From Monoplex corrugatus (lineage: Eukaryota > Mollusca > Gastropoda > Littorinimorpha > Ranellidae): a stretch of 64,000 nt of DNA. The stretch lies in the NCBI GenBank assembly GCA_030674185.1, contig JAPXFY010000026.1, forward strand, positions 37,283,709 through 37,347,708. The letters run 5' to 3'. Each line of letters begins with the position of its first letter. The stretch's first letter is position 1. The notes below the pieces were generated by a model, which had not been told where the DNA came from, did not search any database, and was given only the letters and a program-made list of their open reading frames with translations. Made by a program: the position numbers and the translations under genes. Below, in pieces: positions 44,484 to 56,500 of this stretch.

Positions 44484-46335
44484 TTGATTAGCAAACAACT
44501 GACGTTAACGATGGCGGTAACATCGTCAGTAAGCCAAGTGAAGCAGTTGACAGCCAGTGTGCCTGCTCCAGCCAAACTAGACACTAGATCTAGCGATTTG
44601 GGAAGCAACTGGAAAAGATTCCGAAGGCAATGGGAAAATTATGCAATTGCAACCAGGCTGAACAAAGAAGACCCTGAATTTCAGAGAGCAGTCTTCCTAG
44701 CAACAATTGGAGAAGATGCTTTTGACATTTTTGAAGGGTTTAGATTTGAAAATGAAGATGATGACAAAAACGTGAACAAGATTATAGAGAAGTTCCAAGA
44801 GTTCTGTGTTGGTGAAACGCATGAAGCGTATGAAGCTTACAAATATCATTGCAGACGACAAGAAGTCTCAGAATCTATTGAAGCTTTTGTTTCTGTTCTT
44901 CGCCAGTTAGCAAAGAACTGCAACTTTGGGCAACAAGAGGACAGAATGATTCGACATCAAGTTGTTGTAGGCGTAAGAGATGACAATCTCCGTGAGAAAA
45001 TGTTGGAAGTCAAGAAGCTTGATTTAGCTAAATGTCTGTGTGTAGGGAGAGCCCATGAGACCTCCAAGCAACAAGCACACGCAATGACAAGCCAAGAAGA
45101 GGACAGTCTCCATGTCAACAGAATCCCAGCAATGAAAAGAAGAAACCAACCTGCAAAGTTTCACTCCCAAGGAAACAAGAAATGTCCACGTTGCGGAAAG
45201 GGTCCAATGCATGGAAGAAAAGACTGCCCAGCAAAAGATGCTGAGTGCCGAAACTGCTCTGCAAAGGGTCACTATGCTGTCATGCGTAGAAGCAAGAAGA
45301 AAGTCCACAACATAGATGACGGTGAAGAAGAAACAACCTTAGGCTCCATTGTGGAATGCAAAGACAAAGACGATGTCAACTCAGTGAAAGAAGATCTGTG
45401 GCATGCTACACTGCAAATCAATGGAAAATCAGTCAAATTTCGTGTCGATACAGGTGCTGATGTCTCAGTTGTTCCAAGACGACTTTTCAAAAAGAACTCT
45501 CCTTTAATTGAGAAAACCAACAAGAAACTGTTATGTCCAGGGAAGACAGAAATCAAGGTTGTAGGAAAATACACTGCCACTCTCAAGACTGAGAAGACAG
45601 AGACTGAGCAAGATCTCTACATAGTGGAAAATCTGCAAGAGCCACTACTTGGGAGGCCTGCCATAGAAGCACTTCATCTTATTGAAAGGGTGAACTCCGC
45701 ACAGCAAAAAGAGAGTCCACAATCCAAGTTCCCCAAACTCTTCACTGGTCTGGGAAAGATGAAGACTGTCTATAAAATCAGACTGAGAGAAGACGCGCAA
45801 CCATTCTCCATAGCAGCGCCTAGACGTCTGCCGCTCCCTATGAAGACAAAAGTAAAGGAAGAACTGGCTCGACTGGAAAAAGAAGACATCACCAGACCTG
45901 TCACCACTCCGACTGATTGGTGTGCACCGATAGTGGTTGTGCCGAAATCAAATGGGAAAGTGAGGCTGTGCATCGATTTCACAAAGCTCAATGAAAGTGT
46001 GCGTCGAGAGAACTTTCCACTTCCCACAACTGATCAGTTACTAAATACTAGCCCAGTTGGATGGTGCCAAGGTGTTCACAAAACTGGATTCTAACAGTGG
46101 TTTCCGTCAAATACCCCTTCATTCAGACAGCCAGGAGCTGATAACATTCATAACTCCGTTCGGGCGATATTGCTACAAGCGTCTGCCGTTTGGTATCAGC
46201 TCAGGACCAGAGGTTTTCCACCGAGAGATGACACATCCTCGAAGAAATACCTGGAGTCATCTGTGACATCGATGATGTTCTGGTTTTTGGAAGAAACCAG
46301 AAGGAACACGATGAGAGACTAAAAAGAGTGTCTGT
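44484..46335 (+). pseudogene. Gypsy-2 gag-PR-RT, 3' truncated
   Basis: One frame of 536 codons runs from the ATG at 44484 (44511 is an alternative start) to 46094. The Gag part has WKRFRRQWENYAIATRLN and the knuckle CPRCGKGPMHGRKDC (C-x2-C-x5-H-x4-C). A second knuckle, CRNCSAKGHYAVMR, lacks its last Cys. Retropepsin follows as VDTGADVSVVP, and RT starts with PTDWCAPIVVVPKSNGKVR. After a frame change near 46055, the RT continues to CDIDDVLVFGR (catalytic Asp pair) near 46280 and stops matching at about 46335. RNase H, integrase and the 3' LTR are missing. The layout resembles K02A2.6-like/Mag-type Gypsy elements. Confidence 0.88.
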
Positions 46336-46965
46336 TATTAGGTAGGCCTACCGGCAGGCACGTCATTTTGCTGACATCATTGTGAAAAATTGACGATTTT
46401 GGTGTTTTTTATCACAACGCATATTCAGCTGTCACATCGCTACTTCTTCAAACCATTAAGAGAAAAATAAAGATTGATTTCTCTTCTTTCAATCGAGTGT
46501 ATTCTTGTTATTACTGAGTGTGTGTGGTGAATGGACGATGACAAAATACGAGCCGTGTGTGTGATCGCTTTCCGCGTGTTGTACCGCTTTTTTGGTAGAG
46601 GCCGAGTGAAGCCCCAAACTGACACTCGTTTTTTCAACTGAAAGTCTACGCGCGACACTCGCACTGCATAGCTATATGTAGTATCAAAATGTCGGTCAGG
46701 CCATGAGGAAATCGAAAACCTAACAGCCAGTCTGATTTGATTAACCATTTGCAAGATATTAACCCTTTTGTACGCACTGTGTTCTAAAAGTTTGAATTCT
46801 GACGAACACGAATCTTGAAAATATGCCATCTTCAGGTGAAAACATAAAAGAATAAATACTCTTTCGTGTGCGCATGGTTACAGTCACATTCATACGCTGT
46901 CGCGAATAGACTTTTGTCAGTTTGAATGAGTACCGACTTCCATCGTCTGCCGATCTCAAACCAAA
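46336..46965. other. Single-copy-looking DNA
   Basis: No repeats or domains. A 129-codon minus frame at 46440-46829 shows nothing recognisable. It could be the 5' flank of the candidate exon that follows. Confidence 0.35.
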
Positions 46966-47026
46966 ATGACGTCGAGTACTTTCGATTCTGTGCCATCAGT
47001 TTTTGATGAAATTCGAGTACATATCG
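46966..47026 (+). CDS. Candidate first coding exon, possibly SLC22-type transporter
   Basis: An ATG in a good context (AAAATGA) opens 20 codons ending FDEIRVHI plus one base of a glycine codon, then a very good donor, CG/GTAAGTATGG, at 47026. Organic cation/anion transporters of the SLC22 family begin with a short cytoplasmic stretch of the form FD-IL--IG-FG-YQ, and many have an intron near there. The resemblance is short, no further exon is found in the window, and a chance match is possible. If real, the gene runs rightward and the 50.4 kb LTR element sits in its intron or beyond. Confidence 0.3.
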
Positions 47027-47213
47027 GTAAGTATGGATGAATTAAATCACATTTTTTCATCTTATGAGTAAGTTGTACTCTGCTGTGGGATTAGATGAAT
47101 GGATTTTAAGCTATTTGATCAGAACTGGCAACAATCATTTCAATCACAAACCAGCACATGTTTTCACAGAAGAGAGAAAGCCAGGCAACTTAAGTTCGTC
47201 TTTTCCATAAATA

Positions 47214-47745
47214 TTGACTGTCAGCGATGAATAATTTCCTTTAAATAATTTCCTTTAAAAGTTATAAAAAAAAGTCTATAGCCTAATCTGAATTATTTTC
47301 ATGAATGTTTACAGATCAAACACGATTATATAGATCTATATAAGATCAGCGATAAACAATTTCTATAAAAATCTATAAATACAAGAAGTCTTAGAATCTG
47401 ATTTTTTTAAATGAATGTTTACAGATCAAACATGGTTATATAGATCTATATAAGATCAGTGATGAATAATTTCTTCAAAAAGTTATACAAAACGTCTTAG
47501 AATCTGAATCTTTTTTAATGAATGTTTACTGATCAAACATGATTATATAGATCTATATAAGATCAGTGATGAATAATTTCTTTAAAAAGTTATATAAAAA
47601 GTGTTAGAATCTGAATTTTTTTTATGAATGATTGTTTACAAAGTAAACATGATACCTTAATATATAAGATATCTACAGAATCTGAATTTTTTTTTTTTAA
47701 ATGAATGATTGCTTACAAAGTAAACATGAGCATTATATAAGACCT
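47214..47745. repeat. About 108-bp tandem repeat, 5 units
   Basis: Units contain ATGAATGTTTACAGATCAAA, TTATATAGATCTATATAAGA, TCAGTGATGAATAATTTC and TCTTAGAATCTGAATTTTTT. The last two units are shortened. AT-rich. Confidence 0.85.
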
Positions 47746-48037
47746 ACTGTTTCTGTAGATCAAGAGTGCAACTGTTGTTGGATACAGTGTATTACATGCG
47801 TGTAAGCATGTGTGTGTCACTGTGTGTGTGTGTGTGTGTGTGCACATGCGAACAGTGCTATACTAGACAAGCACTTCAGTATTATGGGTTGATTTTCATC
47901 AAATTTTTATCTGTAGTATCAATAGGTTAAAAACATTCAGCTATCTCATCTCCCCTTTTCATCCTTCTATTACATTTATTGAAACATTTATTTATTTAAG
48001 CATTGATTGCATATGATGGGTATGATAATCAAATAGG

Positions 48038-48345
48038 CTGCCAGGTAGTCAGAGCATCAAAACTTTACAGGAGTATCTACGGTTTGGATCCTGTCTGGGT
48101 CTGATGGGTAAATACTGAAAGGTGGAGATATTTCCTATCTCCAAGGTGAACTTAACTGCAGACCTGTTAGTGCTTGACCATCTTCATGTGTAGGCATGCA
48201 GGAGATCAAATCATGTAGGAGGTATTATAGGCCCTACATATTACTGATCCCAAAATCAAAAAATGGATATGACTTCCTACTTGGCTGTTATGATCCATTA
48301 ATGAAAACACATGTGGGACTTGCAGCTCATGATCACAAAAGACTG
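48038..48345 (+). mobile_element. tRNA-derived SINE family 2, copy 2
   Basis: Same body as 31870-32112 and longer: TGGGTAAATACTGAAAGGTG, GAGATATTTCCTATCTCC, GCAGACCTGTTAGTGC, GTGTAGGCATGCAGGAGATC, ending GTGGGACTTGCAGCTCATGA. The head is decayed; GGTTTGGATCC is the remaining B-box-like block. Confidence 0.68.
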
Positions 48346-50121
48346 TCAGTCTTGTATTCAGTCATTTCTTTTCCAATACTTGGGAAGACACACATGCAGA
48401 TAAAAATTTGATCTCTCTCCATCTATACACATACAATAAAAGTCATTGAGACTGTCTTCCTCTATGTCATCAGGTGATGCTGCTGATGGAGCAGGGCAAC
48501 AAGCCATTTGATGGGGCAGCACAGTTCCTCCAGCAACTGTTTCCATCTGCTGAAATTTCCAGACTATGCTATCTCCATCAAAACTGAGACAAAGTTGAAG
48601 ACTACACACCCATCTCAGAGAACAGCTTTTCTTTCTCAGACTGTGCTGCTAACTGAGTGTTAGCCCTTTCCCTGAAGAGACTGGACTTTCACGTTCACAG
48701 CTTCTTTCAGGAAATCAGGTGTTGTCTTTTGTGCCTCAGTCTTTTGGTCTTCTCAAAGACATAAATTCTCTACAAAAGAAGGAAGATAAGCCTTTTTAGG
48801 TCAGAAGAACATGATGTAGTTTACAGAAAGTACATCATTTCATCAGATATAGAGTTGGTCCCTTCATCAACCAGCAGAAGAACCTGGAGTTTGGCCAACT
48901 TGGATGTAATTAAACCCAAATTGAGGCTTTACATGACCCTGTTTTTTTTACATAAGAAAGCAAACTAGTACCACTTGTATTACTATTACTCTAGTCTAGT
49001 AATAGTACAACTCTATGCCTGTTGTGTCAACACAAATCGTACAGTCATTTTTCAACATTGGTCCCTTTGGAACCCTGGCATTTGTTTATGAAATCATTTA
49101 TAAGTATAGCATAAACACTGACACACTTCATCAATACAGAGTGGACATAACTGCTAGAAAGTAGGCACGCTTAAAATTCAGGTTCTTGCTTTCATAATGG
49201 CCATCTGTCATGATGTGACTAGCATAACTTCACATTGGGCTCATGAAATTTGGGTATTTTAGTGAGGGATTGAGCTCATACCTTCTTCTGATTTGAATAC
49301 AAGTAAATAATGTAAAAGAGGACAGCATTCTGTGTATTGTGTCCAAATATGAAGTCAATCCAACAACTGGTTCAAAAGTTACAGTCGTTTGTACTCCTAT
49401 GTCAGCTTGGTGCCTCCGTCACAGGTGATTTTGGCAATTTCATGAAGTTTTGATCTCTATAACAAACAAACGTGGCTACTGTTCATCTTCAAAAAAATTA
49501 GACTAAGTCTATATAGACAGTTGTACTAAAGTACAAACACAAGTTGCAATTAAAGCACATCTTCGCCAAGATATGAACCTGTAAATATACCCTGCCGTGC
49601 TAATTTGAACTTACGTAAAATACGCATTTTGCTACTTTTGCTCCCTTATAACTCTCTTTGTAACTGAGTAAATGTCCTGCTTTTCTGTTTTCGTGTAACC
49701 TTATATTACAATGAATCAGTTATTTCAAAATGAAATCTCTAGTTGTTCTTGTTTTTCTTAATACACATAATCAAAAACAGCTTTCCATAGTGTTTTTGCG
49801 TGTTACGTAAAAGGTGTCATCTTAAAACGTCATTACCTCAGGAAAGAAAACAGACAGAACGTTACTTTTTTTTTCATTTTGTTTCTATTAAAAAGTTCTA
49901 TACGAACAGTATGAAGACTAAGCTCTTCATGTTTATCCTAAGTTTGCCTGCCGGTACCTACTGTTATTATATGTTTGGGGATGAACTGAGGGATTCTGAC
50001 TGATTATAAAATATTTAAATATACTAATTTGTTTGCAGAGGTTGTTGAAGTGACTGAATGGAGGGTTGTGTGTGATTGGGGAAAACACGTAGAACACGCA
50101 TCTACACACATACAGTCTACT
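48346..50121. other. No recognised gene
   Basis: About 1.8 kb without identifiable repeats. Short open frames at 48358-48609 (minus) and 49800-50003 (plus) have no recognisable domain. It may be intronic or intergenic host DNA. Confidence 0.4.
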
Positions 50122-50240
50122 TTCATTCTATTTCTGTCAGTCACACATAAACAGACTTCTGTCTGACATTCTATTTCTGTCAGTCACACATAAACAGACT
50201 TCTGTCTGACATTCTGTTTCTGTCAGTCACACATAAACAG
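50122..50240. repeat. 43-bp tandem repeat, about 3 units
   Basis: Near-exact units of ACATTCTATTTCTGTCAGTC followed by ACACATAAACAGACTTCTGT and CTG. Confidence 0.9.
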
Positions 50241-50242
50241 AA

Positions 50243-50448
50243 CATGGCCCGGCGTACCTCTACAACGCCCTGGCTTTTCAGTTCCGTGCGGATCTCCTCC
50301 TCGGACACTCCTCTCAGCTCAGGGCACCTTATGACTCCTTTGCTGCTGTTCAGTCCTTTGTGTGGAGTGACTTTATTGCACGATCAACTAATACCAATGA
50401 TTTAAGCAAGCGATCTGACTGCTTGTTGTCTTTGCACTCCACAAGGTA
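50243..50448 (+). other. Open segment ended by the Gypsy-1 LTR
   Basis: The frame beginning AYLYNALAFQFRADLLLGHS is open for about 68 codons to the LTR boundary and has a more codon-like composition than its surroundings. It lacks an ATG and matches no family I know. It could be a fragment of another retroelement or a host exon interrupted by the LTR. Confidence 0.3.
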
Positions 50449-52360
50449 TGTAGCCAGTCAAAAAATTCTAACAAGTTTTTGGATTTTTCGTCTGCTACAA
50501 AACCGGAAATGACGTTTCACTTTCATCCGGGTGTTGTTAAAACCATAGCAACGTAAGCGCTTTCGCCGTAACGGTTGCCAACCCCGAAACATCAAAGTAA
50601 CTCTAAATTGTCTAATTCAGGTTTGTGCTAATTTTTCATTGTAGTAGTTGGTTTAAAGCTGAATTATTTTAGAGAAATTAAGACACTTTTGAAGTATATT
50701 CATGGGAATTTAACATAGGAAATTTTAAATCAATATTTTTTGTTTGAAAGCTAAATGATAAATAATTCAGGATGGGGTTAGTCCGATACGCAGCCTATTC
50801 GTAGTTTGCGAACATGATCATTTATATAATGTTGTTTTTTTTTATATTAAACAATTGCTTAAATGTTTTTGTGGAAAAAAGTGAAGACGTGAATGAACAT
50901 TTTTCATTGTAATACTAGAATAGTATTCTATGGGAAAAAATGTGATTCATTACCAAAATGGTTGTGGTGCACTGACAGTTATTAATTTATCAGTTTCATG
51001 GTTAAATAAATTTGGCCTAGTTGTACATTTTTTCTGTTAAAGCATATGTAGTTGTTTGTTAACACTAACTTTTTTTTTTGTTCAGTTATTACATTTGTGA
51101 AATACTCGCACATAAAAAAAAACATAGAGAGGTCTCATAAACTTTTTGATTAGCAAATTGTCAAGTGGATGTGAAACAGTAACCATTTTTTGTGGAAAAG
51201 AGAATACAAAATTTTTGTAAAATGGATAATAACAGGTTCTATTATTCAGTAAGGAGACAAACCAAACATATTGTCTCCGGATCATTGTGTAGTCCTTTGG
51301 ATAGTTGTTCATGAATTATCTTGATCAAAAGGGACATGACTTTGAATCCAAAATTGTATAATACTTAAAGAACATTGTGTTCACGGAAAGGAAAATCATT
51401 TTCATAAATGTTTTGTAAAGACTCCTAGATGGTGTGATAGATGCACACCATTTCATGTGTGTGTGTGGAATAGGGTTCATTTTGTTTATTGGAAACATAA
51501 GCATGTGTGGTCTACTGTTAATGTTTATTATTCTTCTTTCACTGGATTATTCATGTTTTTTATAGTTCATGATTATTCATTCAAACATTTAACTGTATTT
51601 TTTCTTAAGGCTATTCATCATAATGTCATATCATATATCATATCATATCATATCATATTATATCATATCATATCATGTCATATCTCATACCATACCATAC
51701 CATATTATACAGGGTCAACTATTGAGGTTGATGGTGTCCAAGGTCGTGCTTTGTTTTGCTGAGTACTCTCATGTGGGATCTCGGGCTATAGTGTCTGATG
51801 CACACAGGCGGCTGCTTACTTGATACTGGATGGATCACTCTACAGTAGTATTGATCACTCTACAGTATTGGTCCTGGCTTTTATTGCTGTATGCTTTTCA
51901 TATCGTATCATATCATATCATATCATATCATATCATATCATATCATATCATATCATATATCATTTCATATTTTATCATGTCATAATCACATCTTATATAT
52001 GATTTACTTCAAATGGAAAACTGACCAAATGAATGTATGCAATCTGTTGCAGAGCTACCTGAGGTTCTCAAGTGTTTCTGCTGGGGTTGACTCTGTACCG
52101 CTAGTTTTAATTTGTCAGTCTTTTCCCAAAAAGGGGTTATCCCCGTGAGAACAAATTGTGGTCACTTGTAATAGTTGTAAGTTGTATTTATTGTGTTTCA
52201 TTCTATTAAAATTCAAAGATCTGTATTTTGGCTTTAAAGGTTTTTTGGAAGTTGACTCAAAACCCACAAATGTGAAATCACTCCACATATACACCTATAC
52301 ATACATACCTACATACAATATATAATCACATATTTCTCATAAATCATAGGAGTGGTTACA
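50449..52360 (+). repeat. 5' LTR of Gypsy-1
   Basis: Begins TGTAGCCAGTC and probably ends GGTTACA, giving the TG...CA form. The 5' 400 bases are confirmed by the 3' LTR; the rest is inferred from the PBS position. At about 1.9 kb it is long for Gypsy. It contains two CATAT pentanucleotide arrays (about 51622-51680 and 51898-51965), which may have inflated it. Confidence 0.75.
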
Positions 52361-52368
52361 CAAATTTT

Positions 52369-52386
52369 TGGCGCCCAATGTGGGGC
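52369..52386 (+). promoter_or_regulatory. Gypsy-1 primer binding site (tRNA-Lys type)
   Basis: TGGCGCCCAATGTGGGGC is one base off the classical tRNA-Lys(1,2) primer binding sequence. It sits 8 bases after the LTR end and 107 bases before the gag start. Confidence 0.85.
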
Positions 52387-52492
52387 TGAGAGTCAACAAA
52401 TCTGAAAAAAAAAAATATATATATATATATATAAATATAAAAACAAAACAAAACAAAGTTTTAGACAAGTGACATAAAATTGTGCAGTCACG

Positions 52493-53574
52493 ATGGAGGA
52501 ATCTGACTGTACAAATGTTACGCCGGATGACCAACAAGCATCCACGTCTCAGCAAGGACATTCAGAAGAAGGAGAGTCGGTGTACACTGTGGAGATACAA
52601 CGTCTCCAACAGAGAATTTCCGAACTGCAACTGAAGCAGCAACAGCTGGAGCAGCAACAACAACAGCAACGACATCAGCAGCAGCAGCAATTTTTTCAAC
52701 ACAACAACAGTTTCCACCAACAATACCAACAATTCAAGTCATTTCACCACCCAATATTAGGCTGAAAACATTCACAGGACTCCCTCCAACTGGAGGAAAT
52801 GAAGTTTCATTTGTTGACTGGCTGAACAGTGCCGACCAACTACTACATGATAAATCCATTCCCGATCTGAAAGATAAACTGTTGAGTAGTTTGAGAGGTT
52901 TGCCTTACAAACAGGTCAAAAAATGTAGCAGCCCAAGGGATATAATTTCAAAGCTCAAAAATTTATATGGCAACATCAAGACAGGAGATGACAGACTATT
53001 AGATTTTGTTTCCATGTCCCTTTCTCCCAAGGAAAGTTCATCCGGATTCTTGTGTCGTCTGTGGTCAGAGATGGCCAAACTAACAGAAGAGAAAATACTA
53101 GACAGCAGTGAAGGCAGCCGGAAGGTGTATCACATCTTTTCAAAAGCAATTAACCCTATGCTCGCTGTTGAACTCCGTGGAAAGTTTGGGTTTCCTGGGC
53201 AAGTTTCTCCTGACCTGGAAGAGCTACTGACCACTGTCCGAATGTTAGAAGATGCTACTGCGACCATGTCCAGACCTCATGTCAGAGTCATGTCTGGAAC
53301 CAGTACATCTCCACAGAATCTGACTGCGGAACAGATGGACAAGATAGCTGAACGGGTGGTGGAAAAATTGAAGGGACAGGAAAAACGAAAACCGGAGCAG
53401 CGAGCACCCAGAGGTCCATGCTGGAGATGCGGGGAAAGAGGAAGCCATTTCGCCAGGGAGTGTCAAAATGAGCCTGATCGGGAGAGAGTGTCCAGGGAGC
53501 AGAGCAGATGGCACAACAGACAGACGGGAAACGGAAATCTGTCGATGTTAGGGGGCAAACATCGACAGGTCTGA
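52493..53574 (+). pseudogene. Gypsy-1 gag, one upstream frame change
   Basis: The ATG at 52493 (GCGATGG-like context CACGATGG) starts a frame with an acidic N-terminus and a glutamine-rich, coiled-coil-like stretch (QQQQLEQQQQQQ). It stops at 52765. Between about 52690 and 52760 the frame must change to reach the capsid part (LKTFTGLPPTGG, FVDWLNSADQLL, FVSMSLSPKESS), which is open to 53574. The nucleocapsid knuckle is CWRCGERGSHFAREC, C-x2-C-x5-H-x4-C, one residue longer than usual. Gag packages element RNA. The last 67 bases overlap pol in the -1 frame. Confidence 0.85.
53526..53568 (+). promoter_or_regulatory. Predicted -1 ribosomal frameshift site between gag and pol
   Basis: GGGAAAC at 53526-53532 is in the gag frame as G/GGA/AAC, a classical X-XXY-YYZ slippery heptamer. 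Six bases later CTGTCGATGTT (53539-53549) pairs perfectly with AACATCGACAG (53558-53568) around an 8-base loop, AGGGGGCA. A -1 slip at AAC continues directly into the pol frame. Heptamer, spacer and hairpin all have the textbook geometry. Confidence 0.85.
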
Positions 53575-56500
53575 GCCCCAAAGAAGAACAAACAAGATTC
53601 CAAGCAGTGAACATCTTAGAAGAGAAATTAAAACCAGTAAGACTACGGAACATCAAATTAACCTTAACACCAGGACAGAGCATTCAGTTACAAGGAGTAG
53701 TTCCTGAAAATTCTCAGTTGTTCGTAAGAAAAGAAGAAGCTTTACCAAAGGGTGTGACCATCATCAGTGCTGAAATAAAAAACTGTACCTGTGTTCTTCA
53801 AATTCAGAACAGTCATAAAAGAAATTCTGTGAAACTCACACCTGACATCATTTTAGCAGAACTGAAAACCGATTCTTCCTGTTTAGAAACTTTAGTGGGA
53901 CCATGCTGTGAAACACAGATCAAAATTGAAGGGGAAAATGTTATGTGTCTTTTGGATAGTGGTTCACAAGTAACTGTCATTTCTGAAACATTCTTTCGAA
54001 ATCATTTGAAACATATTCCTCTAAAAGAACTTGGGGCAGACTTAGCAGTAACGGGAGCTGGGGGACAACAAGTTCCTTACAAGGGAATGGTGTCTGTAAA
54101 ATGTACACTGCCTGCCTGTGTTGCTGGGAAAGAACAAACAATCGACACTGTAGCGCTTGAATGTCAAGATACGGAGTATTCTCAGAGAGTACCAATCATT
54201 ATTGGGGCAAATGTGTTTAAGAAACTGCCACAAGTCACAGTATCAGAACAACTACTGAGGGGCGAAGCTGCTTTTATGTTTGCTCATCAGTCAGATGTGG
54301 GTGAAGATGGAAGATGTCGAAGTATCAGGATGAAAGATCATACTTTTGTTTTGCATGTAGGCGAGTCTGTGACAGTGAAGGGACAAGCAAGAGTGAAACG
54401 TCTGCTTACTCAGAACTCTGTGTTGATTCAGGAACCAACTTTGGCAAACACACCCGCTGAGTTGGGCGTAGTAGCAGCAAAAGCAGATATTGGGGCCTTA
54501 CATTCTGTAAAGGTTACTTTGTGCAATTTGGGTGAAGAAGACCTTATCATAAAAAAGAATCAGGTGATTGCAGATGTGTTTACTGTGCTCACAACATATG
54601 ACGTTGAGAATGTGTTGAAAGAGTTGCATACTCATGGGCAGCAGGTAAATGTTTCAGATGCAAGTGATAAAATGGAGTCAAAGGCAAAAAAGCAAAATAC
54701 TTCTTTATTGTTCAAGTTTGGAGAAAACACCCCATCAGAATGGAGAGAACGCTTTACTGCCAGGCTACAGAACTATCAAGATGTTTTCATTCAACATGAA
54801 TTTGACCTTGGAAACATTAGTGAGGTTCATCATGACATTGAACTAGAGCCAGGATCTACAGTACGAGAACGGCCAAGACCAATTCCTCCACATGATCTGG
54901 AAGAAGTGAAAGAACATATACAACAACTGTTGGATGCTAAAATCATCACTCCATCAGCTTCACCATATGCAAGTCCTATTGTTCTTGTCAGAAAGAAGAA
55001 TGGAAGTCTCCGAATGTGTGTAGATTATCGGAAAATAAACTCAAGAACAATTAAGGACAGTTATGCAATTCCAAAAATCGAAGATTTGTTCTTGACACTG
55101 AGTGGTGCACGTTTCTTCACTTCTATGGATTTGAGCAAAGCGTACTATCAAGTTCCTATGTCTGACAGGGCGAAACGGATTTCTGCATTTACAACTCCGT
55201 TTGGACTGTTTCAATTTGAACGCATGGCAATGGGATTGAAAAATGCACCGCATACTTTCCAGCGTCTCATGGAAAAAGTGTTTTGTGATATGAATCTTAT
55301 AGATCTCATTGTTTTCTTTGATGACATTTTGATCCATGGAAAAGCATTGGAGGAGCTGGAAGAAAGGACTGCAGCAGCTCTTGAACGCTTGCGGAAGTAC
55401 AACTTGAAAGTTGACCCAGAAAAATGTGTTTTCGCTGCCTCTGAAGTAAAGCATTTGGGACATATCATTTCAGACAAAGGGATTAGGCCAGATCCTGAAA
55501 AGACAGAAGCTTTGACAACATGGCCCAAACCAGAAACTGTGAGAGACATTAAGTCCTTTATTGGTTTTGCTGGATTCTTTCGTCGCTTTATTCCTCATTT
55601 TGCACAGATAGCACGCCCTTTGAATGATTTGTGTATCGGTTATGTACCAAATGGAAAGCAAAAAGGACTTGGGAGAAATAAAAAGTCAACGCTTACTCTT
55701 AAGTCTGACATATCACATCTTTGGGGAGAAGAACAGCAGGCTGCATTTGAAAAGTTGATTGAACTGTTGACTTCTGAACCTGTTCTTTCCATTGCTGATA
55801 GAGGAAAACCTTTTGAACTTCACTGTGATGCTAGTGGAACAGGTATTGGAGCAGTACTGTATCAGGTGCAAGATGGACAACAAAGAGTGATTGCTTATGC
55901 TAGTCGTGGTTTAAATAAAACCGAGAGAAACTATCCAGTTCACAAGCGAGAATTTCTTGCTCTTAAATGGTCTATGACAGAAAAGTTCCATGATTACATA
56001 CTTGGTTCTCATGTTACAGTGGTGACTGACAACAATCCGTTATGCTACATTTTGAAGAACGCCAAACTTGATGCAACCAGCCACAGATGGTTAGCAGCAC
56101 TGTCAGTCTATGATTTTGATCTCCAATACAAGAAGGGTACATCTCACATTGATGCAGACGCTTTGTCCAGACGACATCCTGAAGCTCCTGAAGAAGACAT
56201 GGAGTATCAAAAGTTCATGGAAGATACCAAGTTTTTGCGGGAAAAAGCTGTGAAGTTTGATCAACAGTGTGGTGGTACTGTAAAAGTAAGCCAAGAAGCA
56301 GTATGTGCAATAATGAATGCTAAGGGAGTGTTCTGCTCAGTTGTCAGTAACAGTACTGAAAATCAGGATTTGGATACAACAAAATCACAAGAAAATGTTA
56401 AATCCACTGTAGAATATGTACCAGCAGTAGAACAGTTAATTCCAAACCCAAAACTAATAGATGATGATGTGTTAGAACCCAAGCAAAAAGGACTGCATAC

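Noticed and set aside
49800..50003. Second exon of the candidate gene at 46966
   Set aside because: The only acceptor-like site (GAACAG at about 49892) gives an immediate stop in the required phase, and the text does not match the expected motif.
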